A stretch of DNA of 64,000 bases. Source: Endomychus coccineus. Taxonomy: Eukaryota; Arthropoda; Insecta; Coleoptera; Endomychidae. Location: NCBI GenBank assembly GCA_958510875.1, contig OY294067.1, positions 30,926,912-30,990,911 of the forward strand, read 5' to 3'. Below are positions 10,916 through 21,640 of the stretch, piece by piece. Each line of letters opens with the position of its first letter. The stretch's first letter is position 1. The translations under genes and the position numbers were made by a program. The notes beneath the pieces were generated by a model. That model was not told the DNA's origin. It worked only from the letters and a program-made list of their open reading frames with translations, and ran no database searches.

Positions 10916-12780
10916 AGATATTACTCCATACTGATGTGTTTTAAGACTCTTTCATAGTTATTAATGGCTGCGTATATCATCAAAGTGTCCAAACATTTCT
11001 ATCGCACTCAAATTTATACTGTTTTAGAAACAATTGACTCAATATTTATCAACCTAAGAATTACGAAAAATACTACAAACCTCCAGGAATTATACATGTC
11101 AAACACATTCAGCCAGAAGGTATTCTATGAAAAAATGTAATAACCACAGTCACAATGTTTGAGAGATTTGTTTTCTAAATAATAGTATATTCTACAATAA
11201 GTTTGGAATGGCTTATGTTACACACGAGCGAAAGTTTGTTGTCCCGAGCCGAAGGCGAGGCCTACAGTCTTACGAGTGTGGAATATGCCATTTCAAACGT
11301 GTTAGCAGATTATACTTTCTCTAACAAGATTTCAGAAATTTTACAAAAAAATGTTAATTTTTATTTGCCGGAATATTACTAATTCATTATTAAAATATCA
11401 TTCTAGATGACACAATCTGTCAGAATGATATCTGTTACAATCTAATCTTTAATCTTAGTATAGATACTTTCTAAGCGTGTTGCAGAAAATATTATAACGT
11501 AATTGAAATTCAGTCATTCCATTGTACCATCCAGGGGCATAGCCCATCTAGGCAGAGTCGCACCTAGTCTCCATCTAGTTCTACGTACTAAACTTAAGGC
11601 ATAGTTCTATAAATTCCACTTTTTCACATGACTAATAGGTATTTGGAACAAATGTAGCTTTTTAAGCGATAGAAAGAATAAAAAAGAAAGATAGAAAGAA
11701 CACAACATGCAAAAATGATAAGTGCAGAAACATGAAATCTAGAAGCGAATATTTCCTTCCAAAAAAGCAGTAACTGGATTCTTGATCAATCTTCAATATC
11801 ACAATCAACAAGTGAAAGTTCAATCTGAAAATCGGTCTTGATCAAGAGATGTAACTATTCCCCAATCCTGATCTGGTCTTCTTGTGTTACTCCCCTTCCC
11901 GTTGCCCCCAAATCGTGCCAAATCTCTAGAAATGGTCGACTGTTTGACATCAAATCTTCCAGCGAGTTCATCTTATATGTAATAGAGAAAATATCCGAAC
12001 ATTTGCAATTTTGGAACTGGTAACTAAATTTTTAATACATACTTTGAATCTCTGTATCTTTTAAGGTATACAAAATTTCAATTATATCTTAAACTTTTCG
12101 GAAAGTGCACAGATTCAGTCGTTATTTTAGCTTTTAAATCTATCAATATAGCAATGTTCTGTCAAAGAGTCTGAATAGCCAACATGGCGGTCGCGCAGGT
12201 TGGTACACTATTCTCGAGGCATGATGGTACCGTGTATCAACCTGATTAAGATGAAGCCTTTTGTCTTTTCTGCTTAGAGCCATTTTCAAATAGTTTGCCC
12301 AAAGAGTTAGTGGATTCAGTGCACGTCATGTAAAAAGTGATCCTACATGAAATACTGTAATGTAGGAATATACTATGTTTGCCACAACTGCAGCTCGGAC
12401 TTTGATTTAATTATTATAATAAATTGATGCTACGGGTTTATTTTGCATGAAAATTGTCCAATTATACTTAGGTTATCTTGATTTATATTTTTCATTTGCA
12501 TTTTTATCAGATGTACCAACATGCCCCTGGATTGGGGCACGTTGGTATTTACAGCACCACAAAAATGTATTTAGTTGAATTTTTGTGTAAGAACATTTTG
12601 TTACATTTACAAGAGATTACCCTATGCTTTGCCACTTGTAAATATCAAATATTGATTTTAAAAAAATTAAGTAAAACGTCTTGTATAATTTAGTAAGACG
12701 TCTCAAATCCAACTAAAATGAAATTAACAATGGCAAAAAACAGTAATAATATGATGATGAATAATATTGTATTGTATTGT
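10915..12780. other. Non-coding stretch, nothing recognised
   Basis: Short open frames at 11838-12023 and 12478-12693 show no domain motifs. No tandem repeats or RNA genes noticed. Confidence 0.35.
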
Positions 12781-12789
12781 ATGTGTTAG

Positions 12790-13150
12790 GTATATCTGCT
12801 TACTGCAACTTGAAGGGATCTATTGTTTCCCCTTCTGCTGCTGAGTCATTCAGGGTGTCTCAACGACTATAGTAGTTCCTCTAACCCCATAGTTCTTAGG
12901 GAGTTCATGATAGTATACTTCAGGTTAGGTAAGTCTCCTTCTTCTATTTGCTATGCTCCCAGGTGTCGTGTCCTTGGGTTTTGTTGCATGGGAGAGCATT
13001 CTGAGGGAATATGAATAAAAGTTATGTCCTGCTCTTGACATAATCTTCACTTTTCTTCCTCTACTAATTCGTCGAGCGACAGGTGTTCTGTTAACCGGCA
13101 GTGCCCTGTTAGAATTCCCGTCAGTATTCCCAGTTTATTTTTAGTGTTGA
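12790..13150 (-). mobile_element. LINE remnant: C-terminal tail after RNase H
   Basis: Reading the minus strand from about 13140 gives LTGILTGHCRLTEHLSLD, then EEEK, RLCQEQDITFIHI, SECSPM and RTRHLG, and later NLKYTIMNSL. This order (LTGHCxLxxHL, a Cys/His-bearing segment, CP-type motif, LG) is the tail seen after RNase H in insect LINEs; compare GIVTGHYRLNKHIH ... ECPALTSLRHHHFG at 20009-20350. Several frameshifts. The rest of the element is not adjacent. Confidence 0.6.
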
Positions 13151-14720
13151 ATACCTTTATAGGATCCTATTTCACTAAGGTCGAGACACCTTCGAGAGAC
13201 ATCACCGAGGGACCACAGTCAAGTAACGTGATTCGCATCCCAAATAAGCATAACATTGATAGAATGTCTTCCTTTTCTGCTGATATAGACGAGAGTAGTG
13301 GAAAAATTCAACCAAAGATGCAATGAATGATCGTTAATGAGAATACATATCATTTGTTAAAGGATTAATTAAACTATGTCCACGCAGACAGTCCAACTGA
13401 TTTTTCGAAGGAGCCATTGCTCAGGAAATTTATCGTGATTAGTAAACGCTGGTGTGAAGGTATACCTGAATTTCTTTTTCTGTGAAGAGCATCTGGATGA
13501 ATACAGTTAATTATATTTCTTGTAAAATTTTTTGATAAGCGTTTTAATAAATTTGTCAACTCAAAAAGATTTTGATGATCTCGGATCTTTTGCCTCTCAA
13601 GACGAATTTCGGTACTGAAAATTCAATAAATTTGTTATTGTTTTATTATTTAAAAATGTTGTCCTTAGATTATTACCGTTTATACTCCTCCTGGAATAAA
13701 TCAAACATGAAATGTAGAAATGTATTTTTAATAATGCCAAATACTTTTTTCAAAAAATTTTTGGATATTATGTAAATATTTTTATAATAAATTAATATAA
13801 ATTTTCTAACCATAAATTTCAAAACACCGCCTTTTCCGCGACGTAAATTTAAACTAGCTGTAAGCTTAGTTAGTAGCGTAAAATAATCTACAGAATACAA
13901 ATCCATTACATCGCTTCAAATTTACATTACTTGTTGCTTACAGCCAATACCCTTTATATACACAGTGTGTATGTTTGTGTGTATTGATCAACGTCCTTCA
14001 TAGGAAATGTTCTTCTTACAAGTATTTTGAATACGTAGAACCTCAACATACTTACAGAATATGTTTATGCTAGCAAAAATATAACGCGATAACCAATACT
14101 AAAGATATATTATGGATCAACTTCTTTTCTAATCGAGTTGATCAGTTAAACGTCACCCATAGCATTGACAAAGAGAGAATGAAGCATTAAAAGAATCTGA
14201 TTTATTCAAAATAATTAATATAAAATCGAATTGAACTAATACTATCAATAAATAGTTACATCATGGCAATAAAAATGAACTTCCAACTTTCAATCAACTT
14301 TTACAATGCTTGACATGTTCCTCCAAACAGTAATTGAATATCTGGAACAAAAAAAAGTATTTAGCATATACCTAATAAGAATTAGATAATTTTTCACATT
14401 TTTGTAACCTTTCTCGAGATTTAGAGGATTGAGTAACGGGCACAATATGTTCACGATAAGAAAAAAGTGACTTCATAGATTCTTATTTAGTGGGCAACCA
14501 ATTCATTTGAACCATTTTCTTAAATAGGTGCGGCTCTAACTTCGTCAAACCAGGAATATTTCAAGAATTGTCAACACTTTCCAAGTTACTGGACGAATCA
14601 GTCAATTCAATTCAATTAACTTGACAGTTCCTATATTCGTTGTGAATCTAAATTTTAATAGTATTAAACTTCAGAAGTATATAAACAAATATAATAAAAA
14701 ACTTATTACTTTGTTTTTAA
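13150..14720. other. A+T-rich stretch, nothing recognised
   Basis: Small open frames (13572-13775 plus, 13673-13906 minus) are low-complexity A+T readings without motifs. Confidence 0.35.
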
Positions 14721-14805
14721 CACTTATATTAAAGAAACATATACGTGGTTATAGTTTCGACTACTCGTGTGTCGTGTGTCATCTTAAGATATTTATAGTC
14801 AAAAT
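14700..14805 (-). repeat. Inverted PLE terminus with decayed hammerhead-like motif
   Basis: The minus strand over 14744-14800 reads CTTAAGATGACAC, then GTAGTCGAAACTATAACC, a diverged form of the CTGAAGATGACAC / GTTGTCGAAACTATAGTC pattern seen at 40650-40700. The flanking ATAAGTGTTAAAAACAAAGT block also recurs near 19220-19240. Confidence 0.5.
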
Positions 14806-14859
14806 AAGATACAAATAGCAAGTGCGATTTCGGTTGAGTATAGTACTAGACATAAAAAC

Positions 14860-15553
14860 TTTCACCGCCCTTGTTAATGTTTTGATATCGATCCAATCAT
14901 CAATTCGATTACAAAAATGTTAATATTTTGAGTAAAGAAACCTATTATTATATCAGAATGCATTCTGTAGATGATTCACTCAAAACGTGACTCCAAGTCT
15001 GTAAATCATAGAGCAGACATTCAATCATTAAGTCAGAATTATATTAATTTAATTAATTGAAACCCTTGCAAATTCCTACATGGATCTTTATAATTTAAAA
15101 AGTATATCTTATGTAGAATGCTCAAATAGCAATTGTATTTCTAATAAGATCTGACAACCTTTTTCTATTACCTCATGAATCTTTAACATATGGTTTGAAA
15201 GTGGATACTTGAGCGTAATATTTTTTGGTTTCAGTCGTTTTGAGACATTACTTGAAATAACTTCGAATTTTATGAGAAAATTGCTAAGCAGTGGATTCTT
15301 GATACATATTCATATACTTAAAACAATAATGTGTTACAATTTCGATTACTCGTGTTTCTGTTCGTTTCGGCGACGTGGGCATTTTAAATTGAAATTGGTG
15401 CGATAAGGACGCTTTGTGCTTGATACAATTAGTTTAAAGAAATCCCGTTTTAGACATTGATAAGTCTGCTGATCATGGTTGTGAGACTCAAACGTATGTA
15501 ATTACGAAAATAATAAGCATATGTGTTAGTGTGACCTATTTCCCGATAATTTA
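14860..15553 (+). mobile_element. Penelope-like element (family C) 3' end, interrupted by a mariner-type insertion
   Basis: 14895-15060 matches the end of the GIY-YIG coding region of the family C copy at 42240-42420 (CATCAATTCGATTACAAAAA, GTTAATATTTTGA, AGATGATTCAC, GTGACTCCAA). It is followed by the family C tail: TTCGTTTCGGCGACGTGGGC, GGTGCGATAAGGACGCTTTG, AAGAAATCCCGTTTTAGACA. A hammerhead-like motif at 15463-15506 has CTGATCA in place of CTGATGA, so it lost a core G. The tail continues at 17780-17830 beyond the transposon inserted at 15554. Confidence 0.75.
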
Positions 15554-15970
15554 TACAGGGTGTATCTAAATAACACCGAAAAAATTAAAGGGGTGATTCT
15601 GTGATGAAAATTAATGTGAGTGTTTGGTATAAAATTTTTTGAAAAAACCCTCCCCGGAAAAGTTACACCCCTTCGAAAATTAAAAAAAAAAATTGTTTTT
15701 CTTTTTCATTTTCCCTGTATATCAAGCTAAAGACACGAAACTTGGTAAACATTATCTGTCGATAAGAGTACACTTTTTGAAATTTTTTCAACCCTGAAGT
15801 ATGCTTAGAAGGGGTTGATTATTTCAACCCCTAAGATATTTTTTCTTACAACTTTTTTTTAGATGAAAATTTTTTCTTTAAAAAAGTATGACTGAAAAGC
15901 CCAATTCATTGACTAACTTTTTTAACTCTACAAGTTTTTTCTAAAACTTGAGCATTTATGAGAAAAAAAT
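15554..15970. repeat. Left terminal inverted repeat of the mariner-type element
   Basis: Reverse complement of about 17369-17779. Shared inner end: CTTGAGCATTTAYGAGAAAA. It carries about 12 extra bases near 15627-15640 compared with the right arm. Confidence 0.9.
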
Positions 15971-16104
15971 AAATAAGCTCATGTAAAATAGCATTTTATT
16001 AAACAACAGCCAACCAAATTATGATTATGATTATGAGACTTCTACAACTAAAAACAAAAGTGAACAAACAATGAACAAAAACCTGTCGAATATCGACAAT
16101 ACAA

Positions 16105-17191
16105 TTATAATAAATGTTGAAAATGACCGCCTTCAGCGTCAATACAAGCATCTAGCCTTTTCCTCATAGAATTGCGTATACGATGAAATATTCCTGGAGA
16201 ATTTCTTCTAGTTTCACACCCTGCCACAATGCGGTTTCGCAGATCATCGATATTTTCAACTGGGTTTGTGTATATCAAAGATTTCAGATATCCCCATATG
16301 CAAAAATCCAAAGGATTAAGGTCAGGGGAGCGGGCTGGCCAGTTTACAGGTCCTCCTCGACCTATCCATTGATTGGCATACACCTCATCCAGGTGAGTTC
16401 TTGCAAGTATACTAAAATGAGCTGGTGCACCATCGTGCATAAACCATGAATGTTGCCTAATTTGAATGGGAACCTCTTCAAGAAGAACAGGTAATTCTTC
16501 AAGGAGATGACAATATGCTTCACCATTTAATCGTAGCGGAAGAAAATGGGGACCAATTAAATGATTACCAATAATTCCGAGCCACACGTTTAATGAAAAT
16601 TTATACTGATGATTTCCTTCAAAAAAGCCATGAGGATTTTCGTCAGCCCAAAGGTGATTGTTGTGAAAATTTCTAATACAGTCTCTTGAGAAATTCGCCT
16701 CGTCAGTAAATAAAATATTATCTAAGAACTGTGGTGCTTGGCCAATCATATTAATAAGCCACTGACAGAAAAATCACACGGGGTAAAAAATCTCGAATCA
16801 TTAACGCCTGCACCCGTTGAAGATGATAGGGATACAACATTTGTTCTTTTAAAATTCTAAAAACAACGGAATGGCTTACATGTAGGACACGAGCTATTTT
16901 CCTGGTACTAGTTTCTGGGAATTCTTCAATTGAATTAAGTACGGCTTCTTCTACAGCTGCAGTTCTAACTTCTCTAGTACGACCAGAATCATAACTTCTT
17001 TTTTCAAAATTACCACGTTCCCGCAAGCGTCGGTGAATAGTTGTGAACGTAGTATGCTGGGGTAGTCTACGCTGTGGGTACTGTTCAGCATAAAGTCTTT
17101 GCGCTTCCAATGAATTACCGTTAGCACGACCGTATGTAAAATGCATATCTGCCATTTCCAAATTCGAATATGCATTCATATTTTCAATCAA
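16105..17191 (-). pseudogene. Mariner-type transposase with N-terminal helix-turn-helix, split by one frameshift
   Basis: The N-terminal part (17191-16751) contains MADMHFTYGRANGNSLEAQR and FPETSTRKIARVLHVSHSVV, a DUF4817-like and helix-turn-helix DNA-binding region known in insect transposases. The catalytic part (16749-16105) has FTDEANF, the first aspartate; WFMHDGAPAHF, the second; and ARSPDLNPLDF, the third. I count 36 residues between the second and third aspartates (DD36D if the D of SPD is the catalytic one). Between the two frames, reading RVxFCQWLINMIGQ needs a shift near 16770, where a T-run appears one base too long. No other stop interrupts the roughly 360 residues. It cuts and pastes its own element and would be active only if the shift were absent. 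Confidence 0.9.
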
Positions 17192-17368
17192 CTAATATTT
17201 CCTACAATACACAATCATAAAACTTGTGAAACAATAAGATGGGTGACAGAAAATGACACTACACAATCCTAGTGTCAGTATTAATGTTTTTATGCAAAGC
17301 ACAGGCCACTAGACTTGACGCAAAATACACTCGCGTTAGCTCATCTTTTTGAAAATGCATTGCATTAG

Positions 17369-17779
17369 ATTTTTTTTCTCGTAAATGCTCAAGTTTTAGA
17401 AAAAACTTGTAGAGTTAAAAAAGTTAGTCAATGAATTGGGCTTTTCAGTCATACTTTTTTAAAGAAAAAATTTTCATCTAAAAAAAAGTTGTAAGAAAAA
17501 ATATCTTAGGGGTTGAAATAATCAACCCCTTCTAAGCATACTTCAGTGTTGAAAAAATGTCAAAAAGTGTACTCTTATTGACAGATAATGTTTACCAAGT
17601 TTCGTGTCTTTAGCTTGATATACAGGGGAAATGAAAAAGAAAAACCATTTTTTTTTTTTAATTTTCGAAGGGGTGTAACTTTTCCGGGGAGGGTTTTTTC
17701 AAAAAAATTACACTCACATTAATTTTCATCACAGAATCACCCCTTTAATTTTTTCGGTGTTATTTAGATACACCCTGTA
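17369..17779. repeat. Right terminal inverted repeat of the mariner-type element
   Basis: Reverse complement of 15554-15970; ends GATACACCCTGTA followed by TA. Confidence 0.9.
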
Positions 17780-18050
17780 TATAATTCATACCTAGGTCAA
17801 CAATCAATATTAATTAGTTTTATTCAATAGTAAATTTGAAAAGAGTAAGTTAACTAACTGTTATCCATGATCTTCTAAGCTTTACGGCCTCATAAAAAAA
17901 ATCAATGACAAAATAATAACCCTACATACAATCTAGAGATAAAATTAAATTCAATTCTTGACTAAATAAGTAACTTGGAGCCAAAGTACGCAGTAAAAAG
18001 CTCATTGGAACTTTCAAATTCAATAAATAAATGCACTTTCCCTAAAAATT
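17780..18050 (+). repeat. Continuation of the family C PLE terminus and spacer
   Basis: 17780-17815 (TATAATTCATACCTAGGTCA) continues the PLE tail that stops at 15553; compare TATAATTCATACTTGGGTCA at 38237. 17850-18000 shows nothing. Confidence 0.6.
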
Positions 18051-18530
18051 GAATTTAGGTATTTTTCGATTTTTCAAATGTTTTCAAATATTCTCCTCAA
18101 TGAACGAAAAATTTTGATCATAAAAATCTCATTACAGTTCACTGCCATTATTCCGGTGGTTAGCTCCGTTCGGGCACCTGACTCTGCCGTTGTGTGCCAG
18201 GTTTTTATCGAAACATAATCTAAAAGTTAGCTTCAAACCCTAAAATAGATTGTTGTTGTATATTTTGTCCAATGCTAAAGATAAAACTAAGTTTAATAAA
18301 CCTGGAGAATATAAATTAACCTGTTCAGAGTGTGATAATTCTAACATCGTTTCTCCAATCATATTTTAGAAACATGACACACTTTTCCAAATTTAGATGA
18401 AGTAAAAATTTTGCACGATCAGAGTAGAGGTTTTAAATTAAACACACTAGAATCAGTACAAATTTTCAAAGGTATGAAAAATAACAACAACAATATTTTA
18501 AGAGTTGTATTACAGTATTCATTTCGATGT
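18050..18530 (+). mobile_element. Penelope-like element (family B-like) decayed remnant
   Basis: Frames give KVSFKP near 18225, ILSNAKDKTKFNKPGEYKLT and CSECDN near 18268-18340, equal to LFNAKDKTDKFKRPGVYKLT and CSECDS of the 10.2-kb copy. The GIY-YIG half beyond is deleted. A segment of about 65 bases at 18140-18205 (GGTGGTTAGCTCCG, GGGCACCTGACTCT) resembles 32255-32310 and seems to be foreign to this PLE. Confidence 0.65.
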
Positions 18531-19164
18531 CTGGGTAACATGAAATTCCTCGTTCCTATTAAAATTTCCTAATTACCTCATTATCTGTAAAATTATACGT
18601 TACCTAGTTTCTAATTGCTTGAATAATGTTAATAACGGTTTCCGCTCGGAATTATAGGGTATTAAGCTTGGAAAGAAATTGTTACCGACATCTGTGAGTT
18701 AATGACGCAAATCGATTATTTTACTAATGCGCGATGTTCGAGAGAGGTCTGGCGACACGAGTTGAGGGGAAAGACATCGACAAGGGTCATCGTGTGTCGG
18801 ACCTTACTGTAGTGAGTCGAATTATTTTCATTCCTTGATCTTTTATTAATTGAATATGTTAAATAAAGTAATTAATAAACCCGAACATTATCTACATTTT
18901 AAAATAGTCGGAAATACTTTATATAAACACGTCAAACTTCCTACTAATGTATCTTCTAACTTAACTGAATAAAAACTAGTAGTTCCGACCGCTAACAGAA
19001 TTAACGTATAACGTATTAACGTATAACGTTACACAACCTATAATCCTTTTTCAATTATTTAATCCCAGCAATGTATTTCCCTATATTGAAACAAAAACCC
19101 CACTTGTTACTTGTATCTTATTTTGACTATAAATCTCTTAAGACTTTCCATGTTTATTGATACA

Positions 19165-19300
19165 TTAGTGTTGTTTTGAAAATGACACGCTAGTTGTCAA
19201 AACTATAATGTATCTTCAATATAAATGATGAAAACAAAGTAATAAGTGTTTATATATCAATATGATAAATTATCCCAAAATAAACGGGTTCCACCATCGA
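19165..19300 (+). repeat. PLE terminus with decayed hammerhead-like motif
   Basis: 19170-19214 reads TTTTGAAAATGACACGCTAG, TTGTCAAAACTATAATGTAT, a mutated version of the CTGAAGA/GAAAC arrangement (both core boxes damaged). It is followed by ATAATAAGTG-like sequence and, at 19262-19300, the recurrent end GATAAATTATCCC, GGTTCCACCATCGATTTT. Confidence 0.5.
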
Positions 19301-19373
19301 TTTTGTACAAACAGTTCTACTCAGGACTGTAACTATCCCTACATTTACGTTATATGATATGTAAACTGCTAAA

Positions 19374-19620
19374 ATGGTGTCGTCAATAATAAATTACTTT
19401 GCAGAGGAAAGTGAGAATGAAGGGACATATCTTCTTATCATTGCCGTTGGAGTCAGATTTGCTGCAGCTTTAAAATTGGCTCAACATTCAATGATGGCAG
19501 ATAAACGAAGCAAGGGTGAAGCATTTGCAAGTGCAAAAACAAAACGGCAACGATCTAAAGGGTTTGTAAGCACAAGCAGCTGGAAACTAGGTGCCAAAAT
19601 GCTACGATAATCTTTTGACA
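19374..19620 (+). pseudogene. Unrecognised open frame of 78 codons upstream of the lectin fragment
   Basis: The reading is mixed in composition (YFAEESENEGTYLL, LKLAQHSMMADKRSKGEAFA, lysine- and arginine-rich end) and looks more protein-like than its A+T-rich surroundings. I do not recognise a family. It lies just after a PLE terminus and 130 bases before the lectin-domain fragment; whether both came from one retrocopied transcript is open. Confidence 0.25.
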
Positions 19621-19753
19621 GTGACAGCATCCGATAATTCCCCGTGGACAATCGAACATATTTTTAATACAGCAAACGCATTAGCAGTATTTCGAATTTA
19701 TGTAGAATTCCTTTGGTGAAAACCGGTTATGATTTTTTTTGTAGATTCGAAAT

Positions 19754-20019
19754 ATGGCAGATTCACAATTATGCCTAGACGCTAGCTACAAAGACAAAGA
19801 TTCAGTCGTTGGATTGGCTTAATGCGCCAAAGGTTGTTATGAAAAGGCCGATCAAAAATTCAGCTTAACTTGGCACCAAGATATCAGGGTTGAAGGCAAG
19901 TCTTTGTGTTTCCACATATCCGATACCAATGATAAGGGCAAAGTTGTTCTGTATCCTTGCCACGGAATGAAGGAAAATCAACATTGGAGGTATGACAACG
20001 AGCATATTCTATTCTAGCA
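19754..20019 (+). pseudogene. GalNAc-transferase (GALNT/PGANT) C-terminal ricin-type lectin domain fragment
   Basis: One frame reads QLCLDASYKDKDSVVGL, an in-frame TAA, then CAKGCYEKADQKFSLTWHQD, IRVEGKSLCFHIS, GKVVLYPCHGMKENQHWRYD. CLD, the QxFxLTWH.DIR segment, the CHG..NQxW repeat and the spacing of cysteines fit the beta-trefoil lectin domain at the end of polypeptide N-acetylgalactosaminyltransferases, which start mucin-type O-glycosylation in the Golgi. No catalytic domain or splice sites are near and a stop lies inside, so a retrocopied or captured pseudogene fragment is the best reading. A single exon of a decayed gene is the alternative. Confidence 0.7.
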
Positions 20020-20400
20020 GGTTAATGGCCCGCCAGAAACCCAGAATATTGCCAACACTAGCTTTCATAAGTTCTTCTGGGGGCAGTTTTAAGTCCCCAA
20101 AGTGATGGTGCCTGAGGGATGTCAAAGCAGGGCATTCCAACAGGATGTGAGAGGCAGTTTCTTCCGCCACTCTGCATTTCCTACGTACAGGATCATCTGC
20201 GATGCCCATAGTATGAATGTGTTTGTTAAGACGATAGTGACCAGTTACGATTCCAGTCATCTCTCTGATGTTCCATATGTTCAGAGAAAGTAATTTCTTT
20301 GAGAGCCTAGGCACGGCCTCTTTGACGAAGAGTCTTAAACCTTCGGACATGCGCAGCGTATCTGGTCAACCTGAAAACACTATGTCTCATGCTGCTATTA
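20009..20400 (-). mobile_element. LINE family Y remnant: C-terminal tail after RNase H
   Basis: The minus frame 20350-20009 reads LRLFVKEAVPRLSKKLLSLN, IREMTGIVTGHYRLNKHIHT, EETASHILLECPALTSLRHH and GNILGFWRAINLLE. This is the tail after the RNase H domain in RNase H-bearing LINEs, and it matches the plus-strand copies at 34740-34960 and 43162-43312. The element is cut on both sides and no 3' tail is seen. Confidence 0.8.
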
Positions 20401-20550
20401 CTTCATTTCTTTCTTATGTGAACAGGCTATGCTATAAATTTATCCATTGTACTCGTACTTTGGATCCTACCATCAGAACATACATTTTGGCATCGCAAGC
20501 AATAAGCTCCAATATCTAATTTGAAAATAACCATAAAATGTGATACTTAC

Positions 20551-20937
20551 TATTACCGCATCGTCTGGCACATTTTAGTCGGTGTTCATTAGGGTACGTC
20601 ACATTGTCACTACCACAGACTGGGTTATATTGAATGGTTGATTGACAAGCCGCCATACAAGTCGTATACTGCGGAGAGGCTGTAGTTGTTGTTGTGCCTT
20701 CAGTAGTACCACCTGCAGCATTACTTGTTTGTTGCTGCTGCTGCTGCTGTTGTTGTTGGTCACCATTCTGTCCCCATTCTTGGCCTGTTTGCCTTCCGTT
20801 ACCTCTTCCATTACCTCTTCCATTACCATTGTTATTGCCAGTGGCTCCTTCGTTATTACCCCATTGGTTACCGTTCCATCTACTTGTCTGCCTCCTCACT
20901 CTTGGCATTGAATATGTTACATCCAGTACTAATACCA
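20551..20937 (-). CDS. Kazal gene A, exon 2: secreted Kazal-domain protein with N/G-, Q- and T-rich linker
   Basis: Minus strand. The acceptor is the A+T-rich tract ending TTTTTACAG before 20937, and the donor is GTAAGTATC after 20551. The exon is 387 bases, phase 1 at both ends. It opens with the hydrophobic rest of a signal peptide (VLVLDVTYS), then a basic segment PRVRRQ, an NG/GRGNGRGNG-rich stretch, ten glutamines and a T-rich stretch. The Kazal domain follows: CMAAC, YNPVCGSDNVTYPN, LKCARRCGN. Cysteines 1 to 5 are here; cysteine 6 must be in a downstream exon that I could not find. Kazal proteins bind and block serine proteases outside the cell; in this insect-type subfamily inhibition is not proven. 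Exon 1 is at 31232-31262. Without splicing one would wrongly extend the frame to an ATG at 21001. Confidence 0.85.
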
Positions 20938-21299
20938 CTGTAAAAATAATCAGATAATTATAATTGAACAAAGTAAGAGAATAAGTTTGAATCAAATTCA
21001 ATTGAACTGGTCTATTTATTAACCGATCAGGAATATGATATAAGGTTTTGGTTGGGTTTTAATAAATTGTTGTTAATCGTTCACCGCCAAGTCTTCAGGA
21101 TTTAACTCATTATAGTGCCATTTTTGCACCTGGGGATGCTGTTGTGATGCATTGAATGTGCATGGTAGACTTTTAGAACCGCCACTGGTGGGGTCACAAT
21201 TTTTTTGTTGTAAAAACAGTCTACAAATTACATCCGTTACAAAAATTTAAATATAATATGTATCATAGTTTTCGACGTATTTGAAAAATTGAAATTTTC

Positions 21300-21640
21300 A
21301 TAAATTATATATGAATTCTAGGGAAATAGGTTACACTAACACATGTGCTTATTATTTTCGTCTTTATGTACGTTTCGGTCTCACGAACATCATCAAAAGA
21401 CGTATCAATGTCTAAGACGGGATTTCTTAAAACTAATTGTATCAGCACAAAGCGTCCTTATCGCACCAATTTCAAATAAAAATGCCCACGTCACCAAAAC
21501 GAACAGAACAGGACCAGGAGTAATCGAAATTGTAACACATTAATGTTTTAAGTATATGAATATGTATTAAGAATTCACTGCTTAGCAATTTTTTATATTA
21601 TCCGAAGTCATCTCAATGATAAAATTCAGTAAGTGATTAA
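21300..21640 (-). repeat. Inverted family C PLE terminus with hammerhead-like motif
   Basis: The reverse complement matches the family C tail at 30870-31080 and 15290-15540, including TTCGTTTTGGTGACGTGGGC, GGTGCGATAAGGACGCTTTG and AAGAAATCCCGTCTTAGACA. A hammerhead-like motif at 21359-21402 (minus) keeps the stem I pair CGTCTT/AAGACG, loop GTGA and GAAAC, but has TTGATGA in place of CTGATGA. It stands head-on to the PLE coding remnant that follows, the inverted pseudo-LTR arrangement of PLEs. Confidence 0.75.

Larger units (their letters stand above)
15554..17779 (-). mobile_element. Tc1/mariner-superfamily DNA transposon with about 415-bp terminal inverted repeats, nearly complete
   Basis: Both ends read TACAGGGTGTATCTAAATAA inwards, and the repeat extends about 415 bases on each side (15554-15970 and about 17369-17779) with very few differences, mainly one indel near 15630. 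TA lies outside both ends (15552-15553 and 17780-17781), the target duplication of this superfamily. The flanks belong to one PLE 3' end, so the empty site can be inferred by comparison with 38216-38250. The single gene inside runs on the minus strand. The high similarity of the arms and one-lesion transposase point to recent activity. Confidence 0.92.

Noticed and set aside
16183..16449. Plus-strand open frame of 88 codons
   Set aside because: Antisense reading of the mariner-type transposase.
19290..19335. Possible last exon of Kazal gene A (acceptor at about 19329, minus strand, supplying a cysteine)
   Set aside because: The sequence belongs to a recurring PLE terminus; the match to a cysteine codon is most likely chance.
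20642..20957. Three plus-strand open frames rich in Cys, Leu or Ala runs
   Set aside because: They are readings of the glutamine-run and linker of Kazal gene A on the opposite strand.
20938..21001. Extension of Kazal gene A to the ATG at 21001
   Set aside because: The acceptor TTTTTACAG at 20938 and the MFK signal exon at 31232-31262 explain the start better.
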